Source: Pseudomonadota bacterium
GTDB lineage: Bacteria; Pseudomonadota; Gammaproteobacteria; Steroidobacterales; Woeseiaceae
NCBI GenBank assembly: GCA_022573655.1
Contig: JACZTO010000014.1
Span: 1-49,109 of the forward strand
Direction of reading: 5' to 3'
DNA: 49,109 nt
Under the pieces are notes generated by a model. It was not told where the DNA came from. It did no database searches and saw nothing but the letters and a program-made list of their open reading frames with translations. Position 1 is the first letter of the stretch; every line of letters starts with the position of its first letter. Below are positions 7,705 through 16,036 of this stretch, in pieces. A program made the translations under genes and the position numbers.

Positions 7705-8800
7705 ATGGAAACCAGCCAGATCAAACAATCGATAGTGGACCTCACCGAACGCACAGCCGCGTTGAGGAGGTATCTTTGACTATGAAGGCAAGTCTGAGAG
7801 GCTGACCGAAGTTCGGCGCGAACTCGAACAACCCGATGTCTGGGAGCGGCCGGAAAGGGCGCAGGCGCTCGGGCAGGAGCGTGCTGAGTTAGAGCAGGTC
7901 GTGCTCGGCCTTGACGAACTGACTACGGGACTCGGCGACGCTGGCGAGCTACTCGCGCTGGCGGTCGAAGAAGACGATAGCGATACTGTTGACGAAGTCA
8001 TCAAGGATCTGGCCGGATTCGAAAAAACCGTCGACAGTTTGGAATTCCGGCGCATGTTCTCGGGTGAGATGGATATCAACAGTGCCTACCTCGACATTCA
8101 ATCGGGCGCCGGTGGCACGGAAGCGCAGGACTGGGCGGAGATGTTGCTGCGCATGTATTTGCGCTGGGCGGAGGCACATGGCTTCAAAGCTGACGTCATC
8201 GAGGCATCGGCCGGCGAGGTTGCGGGCATCAAGAGTGCGACCGTGCACATCGTCGGTGAATATGGCTTTGGTTGGCTCAGAACGGAAACGGGCGTGCATC
8301 GCCTGGTGCGGAAGTCGCCATTCGACTCCGGAAGTCGGCGCCATACTTCATTCGCGTCAGTATTTGTGTCGCCCGAGATTGATGACGACATCGACATCGA
8401 GGTGAATCCGTCCGATCTGCGCATCGATGTGTACCGCGCTAGCGGTGCAGGCGGTCAACACGTCAACCGTACCGAGTCTGCCGTGCGCATCACTCACCTG
8501 GCGACGAATATCGTTGTGCAATGTCAGAACGACCGTTCACAACACAAGAACAAAGCGAGCGCGATGAAGCAGCTCAAGGCAAAACTCTATGAACTGGAAA
8601 TGCAAAAACGCAGGGCTGCAGCGGCGATCGTTGAAGAGGGGAAAGCCGATGTCGGCTGGGGCAGTCAGATTCGCTCCTATGTGCTTGATCAGAGTCGCAT
8701 CAAGGATTTGCGTACGGGCGTCGAAACCAGTAACACTCAGGCCGTGCTGGACGGGGATCTGGATCAATTTATTCAGGCCAGCCTGAAACAGGGCCTGTAA
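7705..8800 (+). CDS. prfB: Peptide chain release factor 2, +1 programmed frameshift
   Basis: Release factor 2 ends translation at UGA and UAA codons. The gene is split between two frames. Codons 1-24 start at the ATG at 7705 and end with CTT at 7774-7776, followed by an in-frame TGA (7777-7779). A +1 shift resumes at GAC (7778-7780) and runs to the stop at 8798-8800, giving a 364-residue product, the usual RF2 length. The second frame contains the SPF anticodon-like motif ([10 protein letters not shown]), which selects UGA, and the catalytic GGQ in GAGGQHVN. This is the conserved autoregulatory design, not a broken gene. The lysS ATG follows directly after the stop. Confidence 0.97.
7765..7780 (+). 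promoter_or_regulatory. RF2 programmed +1 frameshift site
   Basis: An internal Shine-Dalgarno AGGAGG (7765-7770) is followed by TAT, then the slippery CTT-TGA-C (7774-7780). The 3-nt spacing and the CUU-UGA-C core match the well-studied E. coli prfB site. When RF2 is scarce the ribosome pauses at UGA and slips +1; when RF2 is abundant translation stops after 24 codons. Confidence 0.97.
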
Positions 8801-10303
8801 ATGAGCAACAACAAACCAAAAAGCGAAAACAAGCTCATCGCCGAACGGCGTGGCAAGCTGGACGCAATGCGGGAATTGGGCAACGCGTATCCGAACGACT
8901 TTCGGCGTAATGCGCTGGCCGAGGAACTGCATCGCACTTATGAGGCGCACGCGGATCAGCCGCTGCGCGACGAGCATGTAGCAGTCACCGTGTCCGGCCG
9001 CATGATGGCGAAGCGTGTCATGGGCAAAGCCAGCTTCATAAAATTGCAGGATCGTTCCGGCCAGATACAAGTGCGCCTGGAACGCGATCGCCTCGCGGAT
9101 GGCGTCTACCAGGGTTTCAAGAAGTGGGACGTCGGTGACATCGTGGGGGCGCAAGGCGAGTTGTTTCGTACCAAGACCGGTGAATTGACTGTCATGGCCG
9201 ATGAGGTGCGTTTGCTCACGAAGGCGCTGCGTCCATTACCCGATAAGTTCCACGGGCTCGCCGATCAGGAAACACGCTACCGGCAGCGCTATGTGGACCT
9301 CATCATCAATGAGTCGAGTCGTAACGTGTTTCGTACCCGGTCGGCCATTGTTTCGTATATCCGTGCGTTTCTTGATGCGCAGGATTACCTTGAAGTGGAA
9401 ACGCCGATGATGCAGACGACGCCGGGCGGCGCGATTGCGCGGCCCTTTACGACACACCACAACGCGCTGGATATGCAGTTGTTCCTGCGCATTGCGCCGG
9501 AACTGAATCTCAAACGCCTGATCGTCGGTGGCTTTGAACGGGTCTACGAAATCAATCGTAACTTTCGTAACGAGGGCGTCTCCACACAACACAATCCAGA
9601 GTTCACGATGCTCGAGCTGTATCGCGCATATGCTGATTATGAAGATTTGATCGACATGATGGAGGCATTGTTGCGTGGTATGTCGCAGGCAATTCTCGGC
9701 GTGACCAAGATCAATTACCAGGGCGAAGAGCTGGATTTCGGGAATCCCTTCGCGCGCATGACGGTCGCCGAGGTGATCGAACGTTTTAATCCGGATTTTG
9801 ATATGGACCGGATTCGCGATCGGGAGTACTTACTGGGTATCTGCGAGGCGCTGGGCATCGCGGTCAAAGACAGTTACGGCCCCGGCAAATTGCAGATCGA
9901 AATATTTGAGAAGACCGGCGAGAACAATCTGCGTGCACCGACATTCGTCACTCAGTATCCGACTGAAGTGTCGCCGCTGTCACGCAAGAACGACGCTGAT
10001 CCGTTCCTGACGGATCGATTTGAGTTTTTCGTCGCAGGTCGGGAGATTGCCAATGGCTTTTCCGAACTCAATGACCCCGAAGACCAGGCTGAACGATTTC
10101 GCGCACAAGCGGTGAATCGCGAGGCAGGTGACGACGAGGCAATGGCGTTTGATCATGATTATATCAGGGCGCTTGAATTCGGCATGCCGCCGACAGCTGG
10201 CATAGGAGTGGGCATCGACAGGTTGGTGATGCTATTCACTGACTCGCCGTCGATTCGGGATGTGTTGCTGTTCCCGCATATGCGGCCGGAAGTCTTCGAC
10301 TAA
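8801..10303 (+). CDS. lysS: Lysyl-tRNA synthetase, class II
   Basis: A 500-residue cytoplasmic enzyme that charges tRNA-Lys. It has an N-terminal OB-fold anticodon-binding domain (about 60-150, with [20 protein letters not shown]), then the class II catalytic core. Motif 1 precedes the [10 protein letters not shown] segment near residue 197. Motif 2 is [18 protein letters not shown] near 256, and motif 3 is [12 protein letters not shown] near 469. Length is normal (E. coli 505). The start codon directly follows the prfB stop, reproducing the widespread prfB-lysS operon. Confidence 0.98.
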   Translation: MSNNKPKSENKLIAERRGKLDAMRELGNAYPNDFRRNALAEELHRTYEAHADQPLRDEHVAVTVSGRMMAKRVMGKASFIKLQDRSGQIQVRLERDRLADGVYQGFKKWDVGDIVGAQGELFRTKTGELTVMADEVRLLTKALRPLPDKFHGLADQETRYRQRYVDLIINESSRNVFRTRSAIVSYIRAFLDAQDYLEVETPMMQTTPGGAIARPFTTHHNALDMQLFLRIAPELNLKRLIVGGFERVYEINRNFRNEGVSTQHNPEFTMLELYRAYADYEDLIDMMEALLRGMSQAILGVTKINYQGEELDFGNPFARMTVAEVIERFNPDFDMDRIRDREYLLGICEALGIAVKDSYGPGKLQIEIFEKTGENNLRAPTFVTQYPTEVSPLSRKNDADPFLTDRFEFFVAGREIANGFSELNDPEDQAERFRAQAVNREAGDDEAMAFDHDYIRALEFGMPPTAGIGVGIDRLVMLFTDSPSIRDVLLFPHMRPEVFD

Positions 10304-10329
10304 CCGCACTGCACTATATCTACTTGGCC

Positions 10330-10412
10330 GACGGTCGACATCATTCCCTAGCGGACTGCTCGCTTTAGCGAGCTTTATGTCTCGCTACGGAATATCTCGC
10401 CCGCCGACCGTC
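10330..10412. repeat. Nested imperfect palindrome downstream of lysS
   Basis: Three nested inverted repeats share one centre. The outer arms are GACGGTCG and CGACCGTC (10330-10337 and 10405-10412). The middle arms are ATTCCCTAGCG and CGCTACGGAAT (10343-10353 and 10383-10393, one mismatch). The inner hairpin is GCTCGC-TTTA-GCGAGC (10358-10373). It could form a long stem-loop that ends the lysS transcript, although the T-run after the inner stem is weak. It has no coding potential and may be a member of a dispersed repeat family. Confidence 0.7.
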
Positions 10413-10475
10413 TAGCCATGGCGCGGGTAGTGGGGTCTGGCTGGTGGTTGGATGCTCGTAGAGCGTAGTTATGGT

Positions 10476-10533
10476 GACAGTGACCCTAACTGTCTGTACA
10501 GAAATTACTGATCTCACAGTTAGGGTCACTGTC
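10476..10533. repeat. 18-bp perfect inverted repeat (RAYT/REP-like)
   Basis: The arms GACAGTGACCCTAACTGT (10476-10493) and its exact complement (10516-10533) enclose a 22-nt loop. The right arm continues into GTCCCCCC. Sequences of the GGGGACAGTGACC type are often seen beside REP-associated tyrosine transposase genes, but no such gene is in this window. The function is unknown; it may act as a transcript terminator or a mobile hairpin. Confidence 0.75.
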
Positions 10534-10540
10534 CCCCCTA

Positions 10541-10564
10541 ATCGCGGGCAAGGCCCGCTCCTAC
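10541..10564. repeat. REP-like short palindrome overlapping the ygfZ stop
   Basis: ATCGCGGGCAAGGCCCGCTC followed by CTAC carries a GCGGGC/GCCCGC stem. It closely resembles the core of Pseudomonas repetitive extragenic palindromes (TCGCGGGCAAGCCCGCTCCTAC type). Its last bases form the ygfZ stop codon on the minus strand, so the repeat sits exactly at the 3' end of that gene, the usual location for REPs. Confidence 0.65.
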
Positions 10565-11223
10565 GACAGGTATGGCAGGGACTGGCGAGTCAGCGTGATG
10601 CCATTGACTGTCAGGTCGCCGTCCGCTTTGTCGAGCGGAATCACGGCCAGGAGATCAAGTCCCGCGGTATTGAGTACTTCGCCGATGTCGCGCTTGCCAT
10701 CTGACACCTTGTCGCCAGCGGCGAGTGGTTCTGCGCTGGTAAATCTCAGCGTGCGGCGCCTTGTGGCACCCTTGTAGTGGGTTCGGGCGACAATTTCCTG
10801 GCCGGTGTAACAACCCTTGTCGAAGCTGATCGCGCCCAACAGGTCCAAGTTGAGCATATGCGGTGTGAATTTTTCACTTTGTTCGCGGCCGATGCACGGA
10901 ATACCGCTGTGAATTGCCTCGCTGGGGTCAGCAGATGTTTTCGAAGCTCCGATCTCGAAGTCAACTTTGGCGCGGAATCGAAACATCGTCAGGCGACTGA
11001 CAATCTCGTCGGCAATCTCCGTCGGCACTGCGAAGTCGTAGCCGCCGGCGGTACGCGTCAGGTTTGTCAGGCAAATGACACGACCTTTCGGATTGCACCA
11101 GGCCGTCAGCAACGTTGGCTTGTCCTCAAGGAGGCGCAGATCGTTGCTCAGTTGCCCCTGAAGAAAGTCGAATGCGTCGCTGCCCGTAACATTGATTATC
11201 GAAGCTGCAATCTTTTCTGGCAT
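10561..11223 (-). CDS. ygfZ: YgfZ-type folate-binding protein
   Basis: A 220-residue protein of the YgfZ/GcvT-like family, which binds tetrahydrofolate and supports assembly or repair of certain Fe-S enzymes. The signature KGCYTGQE is present (Cys138), and VTGSDAFDFLQGQLSNDL opens the folate-binding fold. It is shorter than E. coli YgfZ (326 aa) but complete for the compact form. The open frame extends upstream to 11322. The ATG at 11223 was chosen because the extra N-terminal residues have no family likeness and would overlap the divergent sdhC start. It lies back-to-back with the Fe-S-dependent succinate dehydrogenase operon, which fits its role. Confidence 0.88.
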   Translation of the reverse strand: MPEKIAASIINVTGSDAFDFLQGQLSNDLRLLEDKPTLLTAWCNPKGRVICLTNLTRTAGGYDFAVPTEIADEIVSRLTMFRFRAKVDFEIGASKTSADPSEAIHSGIPCIGREQSEKFTPHMLNLDLLGAISFDKGCYTGQEIVARTHYKGATRRRTLRFTSAEPLAAGDKVSDGKRDIGEVLNTAGLDLLAVIPLDKADGDLTVNGITLTRQSLPYLS

Positions 11224-11314
11224 AATTTCATCATGAGTAGAGAGAAACCTAAGAATAAGGCCGAGAATACCAATTCCAAGGCCGGTCGTTGCATCGATTT
11301 TTGTGGAATGGCCC

Positions 11315-11692
11315 ATGAGCAATAACGGCCGGCCACTGTCGCCGCACCTCTCGATCTACCGCTGGCCCATTACGATGACGTTATCCATCCTGCACCGGGT
11401 AACCGGTGTAGGGCTGTCGGTAGGGTTTGCCGTCTGGGCCGCATGGTTGTTCGGCGCGATGTTGGGAGCCGAGGCCTATGCCGGCCTTATCGCGATGCTG
11501 GGAACCGTTGTCGGCAAAGTTTTGTTGATCGGCTGGAGTTTTGCGTTTTTCTTTCACCTGTCCAATGGCATACGACACCTGGTATGGGACATTGGGTGGG
11601 GTTTCGAGATCGGCCAGGCGAATGCTTCGGCATGGTTTGTCTTGCTCACAAGCATCGTGTTGACCGGACTATTCTGGTGGCTGCAATCATGA
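11315..11692 (+). CDS. sdhC: Succinate dehydrogenase cytochrome b556 subunit
   Basis: A 125-residue membrane anchor of complex II with three transmembrane helices (about 22-48, 58-82 and 103-124). The first region has SPHLSIYRWPITMTLSILHR, the quinone-side signature. The second helix ends in FFHLSNGIRHLVWD, where His81 is the expected axial ligand of heme b. The ATG at 11315 (MSNNGRP) follows GTGGAA at a good spacing. An upstream GTG at 11303 in the same frame is less likely. It overlaps sdhD by 4 nt (ATGA). First gene of sdhCDAB-sdhE-ygfX, divergent from ygfZ. Confidence 0.96.
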   Translation: MSNNGRPLSPHLSIYRWPITMTLSILHRVTGVGLSVGFAVWAAWLFGAMLGAEAYAGLIAMLGTVVGKVLLIGWSFAFFFHLSNGIRHLVWDIGWGFEIGQANASAWFVLLTSIVLTGLFWWLQS

Positions 11693-12069
11693 GTGCAGGG
11701 TCACTTCCGGGTCGTTTTCTCGCAGCGTTCGTCGCCAAGAACGGCACAGGCCACTTTTGGGGCCAACGGCTGTCGGCGATTGCCCTGGTGTTCCTGGGCC
11801 TCTGGTTCGCCTGGTGCCTGACGACAATGTCAGCTCTCGGCTATGCTGATGCTGTCGAATTCATTGCCGCGCCAACAAACCGGGTTCTGTTGCTGTTGTT
11901 ATGTGGTTCACTGGGTTATCACTCCTATCTTGGTGTGGAAGTCGTCATCGATGACTACGTACACGGCACGCGCATCAGGCCTGTTTCACATAATCTTTCG
12001 CGCTTCGCGCATGCCGTGATCGGCGTGGTGGCGATGTATTCGATAATGCAGATTGGACCAGGCGCATGA
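11689..12069 (+). CDS. sdhD: Succinate dehydrogenase membrane anchor subunit
   Basis: A 126-residue second membrane anchor of complex II with three transmembrane helices (about 27-48, 65-83 and 104-121). The conserved [15 protein letters not shown] segment near residues 78-92 carries the heme- and quinone-site residues. The start is the ATG that overlaps the sdhC stop, and the stop overlaps the sdhA start in the same ATGA manner, so the operon is translationally coupled. A longer open frame from 11443 is a read-through artefact over sdhC. Confidence 0.94.
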   Translation: MSAGSLPGRFLAAFVAKNGTGHFWGQRLSAIALVFLGLWFAWCLTTMSALGYADAVEFIAAPTNRVLLLLLCGSLGYHSYLGVEVVIDDYVHGTRIRPVSHNLSRFAHAVIGVVAMYSIMQIGPGA

Positions 12070-13850
12070 GCGACTACGAATTCATCGATCACAGCTACGA
12101 TGTCGTGGTCATAGGTGCCGGCGGTGCAGGCTTGCGCGCAACCTTTGGTCTGGCCGAGGCGGGCTTCAAGACCGCTTGCCTCACCAAGGTGTTTCCGACT
12201 CGCAGTCACACCGTTGCGGCGCAGGGCGGCATCAGCGCAGCGCTGGGCAACATGGGTGAGGACGACTGGCGCTGGCACATGTACGACACCGTCAAGGGCT
12301 CCGACTGGCTCGGCGACCAGGATGCGATCGAGTACATGTGCAAGGAAGCGGCCGCAGCTGTCATCGAGCTGGAGCACTACGGTGTGCCGTTTTCCCGTAC
12401 GGAGGATGGCAAGATATACCAGCGCCCGTTTGGGGGCATGACGACCCACTTTGGCGAAGGCACCGCACAACGCACCTGTGCGGCAGCTGATCGCACAGGC
12501 CATGCGATGCTGCATGCGTTGTATCAGCAGTCCCTCAAACACGATGCCGAGTTTTTCATTGAGTATTTTGCCGTTGATCTGATAATGGAAGATGGCGCAT
12601 GCCGGGGTGTCGTCGCGATCGACCTGGCGACAGGCCGCTTGCATCGTTTTCGCTCGCACCAGATCATTTTCGCTACGGGCGGCTACGGCCGTGCGTATTT
12701 CTCGTGTACTTCCGCCCACACCTGCACGGGTGACGGCAGCGCCATGGTGTTGCGCGCCGGTTTGCCAGTGCAGGACATGGAATTTGTACAGTTCCATCCC
12801 ACTGGAATCTACGGTGCCGGCATGCTGATCACGGAAGGCGTGCGTGGCGAGGGCGGATTTATTACCAACTCGGAGGGCGAGCGCTTTATGGAGCGCTATG
12901 CGCCGAACGCGAAAGACCTTGCATCACGCGATGTTGTGAGTCGCGCAATGACCATCGAAATTCGGGAAGGCCGCGGTGTGGGTCCCGATAAGGACCACAT
13001 ATTCCTGCATCTGGAGCACCTCGGGCCTGACGTTATTGAAGAACAATTGCCCGGTATCGCCGAGTCAGCCCGCATCTTCGCGGGCGTTGATGTCAGGAAA
13101 GAACCGATTCCCGTCCTGCCGACTGTGCACTACAACATGGGCGGTATTCCGGCGAACTTCAATGGTCAGGTCGTCACCAGCAAGGACGGCGATTCAGAAG
13201 CGCTTGTGGCCGGCCTGATGGCGGTGGGTGAAGCCGCTTGTGTATCGGTACATGGCGCGAATCGTCTCGGCTCCAACTCGCTGCTCGATCTTGTCGTTTT
13301 TGGTCGTGCGGCAGCCCAATGCTGCGTCGCAGCGATGACTCCGGAGGCGCGCCACAGGCCGTTGGCGGCAGACGCCGGACAGAACAGCGTTGCACGTATC
13401 GACAGGTTACGGTTCGCGAACGGTAGCCGGCCGACTGCCGAGATTCGGCTTGAGATGCAGAAAGTCATGCAGGGACACGCCGCCGTTTTTCGTACGGGTA
13501 CTGTTCTGGACGAGGGGATCGGATTGTTGCGCGACACGTTTGCGAGCTTCGCCGACGTCCGAGTCAGTGACCGTTCGATGATCTGGAATACCGATCTCGT
13601 TGAAACCATGGAACTCGAAAACCTGTTGTTTAACGCAGTGGCAACCATAGAGTCGGCGGCCAACAGGCTGGAAAGTCGCGGCGCGCATGCGCGAGAGGAC
13701 TACCCTGACCGGGATGACGAGAACTGGATGAAACATACGCTCGCGTGGGTCGATGACAGCGGCAAGGTCAGTTTTGACTACCGTCCGGTCCACATGGAAA
13801 CATTGACTGATGAAGTTGAATACATTGCGCCGAAAGAGCGCGTCTACTGA
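12066..13850 (+). CDS. sdhA: Succinate dehydrogenase flavoprotein subunit
   Basis: A 594-residue catalytic subunit that oxidises succinate to fumarate in the TCA cycle and respiratory chain. It has a Rossmann GAGGAG at residues 17-22 and the [10 protein letters not shown] site, where His48 carries covalent FAD. The active-site HTCTGDG region is near 219 and the C-terminal flavoprotein domain is complete. Length is typical (E. coli 588). Overlaps sdhD by 4 nt; a 20-bp gap separates it from sdhB. FAD attachment is expected to need SdhE, encoded downstream. Confidence 0.99.
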   Translation: MSDYEFIDHSYDVVVIGAGGAGLRATFGLAEAGFKTACLTKVFPTRSHTVAAQGGISAALGNMGEDDWRWHMYDTVKGSDWLGDQDAIEYMCKEAAAAVIELEHYGVPFSRTEDGKIYQRPFGGMTTHFGEGTAQRTCAAADRTGHAMLHALYQQSLKHDAEFFIEYFAVDLIMEDGACRGVVAIDLATGRLHRFRSHQIIFATGGYGRAYFSCTSAHTCTGDGSAMVLRAGLPVQDMEFVQFHPTGIYGAGMLITEGVRGEGGFITNSEGERFMERYAPNAKDLASRDVVSRAMTIEIREGRGVGPDKDHIFLHLEHLGPDVIEEQLPGIAESARIFAGVDVRKEPIPVLPTVHYNMGGIPANFNGQVVTSKDGDSEALVAGLMAVGEAACVSVHGANRLGSNSLLDLVVFGRAAAQCCVAAMTPEARHRPLAADAGQNSVARIDRLRFANGSRPTAEIRLEMQKVMQGHAAVFRTGTVLDEGIGLLRDTFASFADVRVSDRSMIWNTDLVETMELENLLFNAVATIESAANRLESRGAHAREDYPDRDDENWMKHTLAWVDDSGKVSFDYRPVHMETLTDEVEYIAPKERVY

Positions 13851-13870
13851 AACCATCGGGACATTCGACT

Positions 13871-14653
13871 GTGGCTGAATTCAGACTCCCCAAAAATTCG
13901 CGGATCGTGAACGGCAAACACTATGCTGCGGCCGTTGGCGCGAGCAATGTCAGGCAATTCGCCGTTTATCGCTACGACCCGTCCGCCAAGGATAATCCAC
14001 GAGTCGACACCTATACCGTGGATATGGACAGCTGCGGGCCGATGGTTCTCGATGCGCTCATCAAGATCAAGAACGAGATCGATCCGACCCTGACATTTCG
14101 CCGTTCGTGTCGCGAAGGAATTTGCGGTTCCTGCGCGATGAACATTGATGGCAGCAATACACTTGCCTGTACGCTCGCGATCGACAGCGTCAAGGGCGAT
14201 GTCAAAATTTACCCGCTACCGCACTTGCCGGTGGTCAAAGATCTGGTCCCCGATTTGACGGATTTCTATGCGCAATATGCGTCGATCAAACCCTGGCTGC
14301 AAACCCGCACTGTGCCGCCAGCGGGCCAGGAACGCTTGCAGAGCAAGGATGACCAGGAACTCATAGACGATCCGGCTGCCTGCATATTGTGTGCGTGCTG
14401 CTCGACAGCCTGCCCGAGCTATTGGTGGAACAGCGACCGGTTTCTTGGACCTGCTGCGTTGCTGGCCTCCTACCGTTGGCTGGTGGACAGCCGCGACGAG
14501 GCGGCTGACGAGCGTCTCGACGATCTTGAGGATTCCTTCCGCCTGTATCGCTGTCACACCATCATGAATTGTACCCAGGCCTGCCCGAAGGGCCTCAATC
14601 CGGCCAAGGCGATAGCTGCGACCAAGAAGATGCTGGTTGAACGAAAACTCTGA
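13871..14653 (+). CDS. sdhB: Succinate dehydrogenase iron-sulfur subunit
   Basis: A 260-residue subunit that passes electrons from FAD to quinone through three clusters. Cys80, Cys85, Cys88 and Cys100 hold the 2Fe-2S cluster ([10 protein letters not shown]). Cys171, Cys174, Cys177 and Cys181 begin the 4Fe-4S site ([12 protein letters not shown]). Cys228, Cys234 and Cys238 ([12 protein letters not shown]) complete the 3Fe-4S and 4Fe-4S sites. The start is a GTG preceded by GGGA. The N-terminus carries about 20 residues more than E. coli SdhB (238 aa), as in the alpha/beta-type enzymes. The end overlaps sdhE by 17 nt. Confidence 0.98.
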   Translation: MAEFRLPKNSRIVNGKHYAAAVGASNVRQFAVYRYDPSAKDNPRVDTYTVDMDSCGPMVLDALIKIKNEIDPTLTFRRSCREGICGSCAMNIDGSNTLACTLAIDSVKGDVKIYPLPHLPVVKDLVPDLTDFYAQYASIKPWLQTRTVPPAGQERLQSKDDQELIDDPAACILCACCSTACPSYWWNSDRFLGPAALLASYRWLVDSRDEAADERLDDLEDSFRLYRCHTIMNCTQACPKGLNPAKAIAATKKMLVERKL

Positions 14654-14888
14654 AGTTTCCAAATTGCGCTGGCAATGCCGACGTGGCATGAGTGAATTGG
14701 ACGTATTGCTGCAGCGTTACCTGGAAACGCGCTACGACGCTGCCGGCGACGACGAAAAATCGGCTTTTCGGTCTGTTTTGGCACTATCAGACACCGAATT
14801 GAACGGCTATTTATTGCAGAGGCAAACGCCCTCATCGGAGTCGATCGCGCGTGTCATCGAACACATACTCTGCACAACTGCGCCCTGA
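14637..14888 (+). CDS. sdhE: FAD assembly factor SdhE
   Basis: An 83-residue protein of the SdhE/YgfY (SDHAF2) family that promotes covalent flavinylation of SdhA. The invariant RRGMSELD motif at residues 15-22 is the flavoprotein-contact site, and the rest aligns with the five-helix family (E. coli 88 aa). The TTG at 14637 overlaps the sdhB end. Another TTG at 14664 would still keep RGMSELD. Placing sdhE directly after sdhCDAB is common in relatives, whereas in E. coli it lies elsewhere, paired with ygfX as it is here. Confidence 0.93.
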   Translation: MNENSEVSKLRWQCRRGMSELDVLLQRYLETRYDAAGDDEKSAFRSVLALSDTELNGYLLQRQTPSSESIARVIEHILCTTAP

Positions 14889-15291
14889 CGAGTGGTTGCG
14901 CCTGATTGTGATCACCTGCGGCCGCTTGCTCGCCGCTGCCGGATTCGTGCTGATTCTGGTTTTGCCCCTCGCCGCTGGCCTCAGATTCACCGGGTGCCTC
15001 ATCTGGCTGGCCTGGTCCTGGCTGGAGTTGCGCCACTATCACCAGGCTTATGCGACATATTGTGGTATCCGCATCCATGTTGGCGCGGGCGTACAATTAC
15101 TCAATAACGACGGCGAATGGGTGCCCGCGCGCCTCCTGACCGGGAGCGTACTGTTGCAACGCATCGGCTGGCTGCATCTGCAAACCAGCGACGGCCGCCA
15201 GTTTGCCGAGCTGATTCGCGGCGATTGTCGTGAAAGTGACGACTGGCGCCGGTTGCAGGTAATCTGGCGGCACATTGGAGCAACTACCTGA
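14851..15291 (+). CDS. ygfX: YgfX (CptA)-like membrane protein
   Basis: A 146-residue protein with two closely spaced transmembrane helices (about 17-37 and 41-58) and a cytoplasmic tail. The tail carries LLTGSVLLQRIGWLHLQT and ends in RRLQVIWRH, the pattern of the YgfX family (E. coli 135 aa). In E. coli, YgfX/YgfY were proposed as a toxin-antitoxin pair acting on MreB and FtsZ, but YgfY is now known as SdhE, so the toxin role is disputed. The GTG start lies inside sdhE with a 38-nt overlap. The assignment rests on context plus the C-terminal motif. Confidence 0.75.
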   Translation: MSSNTYSAQLRPDEWLRLIVITCGRLLAAAGFVLILVLPLAAGLRFTGCLIWLAWSWLELRHYHQAYATYCGIRIHVGAGVQLLNNDGEWVPARLLTGSVLLQRIGWLHLQTSDGRQFAELIRGDCRESDDWRRLQVIWRHIGATT

Positions 15292-15361
15292 AGCTGCTAC
15301 CATTCTGCGGCCGCGTGCGGAACGGTGTCACAGAACAGACATGAATAAGGCAAAAAATCGA

Positions 15362-15388
15362 GAACTTATCAGGCCAGGGTCGGTCTAT
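15362..15388 (+). promoter_or_regulatory. Sigma-E (RpoE) type promoter of rpoE
   Basis: GAACTT (15362-15367) is separated by 16 bp from TCTAT (15384-15388), close to the sigma-E consensus GGAACTT-N16-TCTRA. It lies 45 bp before the rpoE start. Autoregulation of rpoE by its own sigma factor is the rule in gammaproteobacteria, which supports the call. Confidence 0.75.
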
Positions 15389-15433
15389 CCCGGAGTCGAG
15401 TGGCTGTCTTTTGACGCCGCAAGGCGTTACTGA

Positions 15434-16009
15434 ATGTCGAATCAGGCATCCGACCAAAAGCTGGTCGAACGGGTCCAGAAAGGCGATAACGGCGCGTTCG
15501 ATCTGCTGGTGCTGAAGTACCAGCATAAGATCGTTAATCTGGTGATGCGGTATGTGCGAGATCCCGAACTGGCCCAGGATATTACCCAGGAAGCGTTTAT
15601 CAAGGCATACCGGGCGTTGCCGCGGTTTCGGGGCGAAAGTGCGTTTTACACGTGGATGTATCGCATTGCGGTGAACACAGCGAAGAACTATCTCGCGGCG
15701 CAGCGTCGACGGCCAATGGAGTTAGAGCTTGATATGCAGGATCCGGAGCAATACGAATTGCACGCCAAGCTAAAAGAGACCGATACCCCTGAGGGGATAA
15801 CGCTCAGTAATGAATTGTTGGAAATAGTGGAAAATGCGATTGCCGCGCTGCCAGAGGATCTCCAGACTGCGATCATCTTGCGAGAACTGGAAGGCATGAG
15901 TTACGAGGAGATTGCCCAGACGATGGAGTGTCCTGTTGGGACGGTGCGATCGCGAATTTTTAGAGCGCGCGATGCGATCAGCAACAAGGTCGGATCGTTG
16001 TTAAGGTAG
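15434..16009 (+). CDS. rpoE: ECF sigma factor RpoE (AlgU)
   Basis: A 191-residue extracytoplasmic-function sigma factor that directs the envelope-stress response. Region 2 is at about 20-90 (FDLLVLKYQHKIVNLVMRY, DPELAQDITQEAFIKAYRAL, FYTWMYRIAVNTAKNYL). Region 4 is at about 135-185 with the helix-turn-helix MSYEEIAQTMECPVGTVRSR. It closely follows E. coli RpoE and Pseudomonas AlgU in length and sequence. AAGG precedes the ATG. It is preceded by a matching sigma-E promoter and followed by its anti-sigma genes rseA, rseB and rseC, so the full regulatory loop is present. Confidence 0.98.
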   Translation: MSNQASDQKLVERVQKGDNGAFDLLVLKYQHKIVNLVMRYVRDPELAQDITQEAFIKAYRALPRFRGESAFYTWMYRIAVNTAKNYLAAQRRRPMELELDMQDPEQYELHAKLKETDTPEGITLSNELLEIVENAIAALPEDLQTAIILRELEGMSYEEIAQTMECPVGTVRSRIFRARDAISNKVGSLLR

Positions 16010-16036
16010 AGGGCTGAGGGCCCATGCAGGTGGAGT

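Noticed and set aside
6741-7754. 337-residue minus-strand open frame opposite recJ
   Set aside because: It is a composition-driven shadow of recJ with no motif, no ribosome-binding site and no partner.
7901-8800. prfB as a truncated or frameshifted pseudogene
   Set aside because: The upstream 24 codons, the AGGAGG spacer and the CTT-TGA-C site show the conserved programmed frameshift.
10471-10704. 77-residue plus-strand open frame
   Set aside because: It is made of the inverted repeat, the REP-like unit and the antisense of ygfZ.
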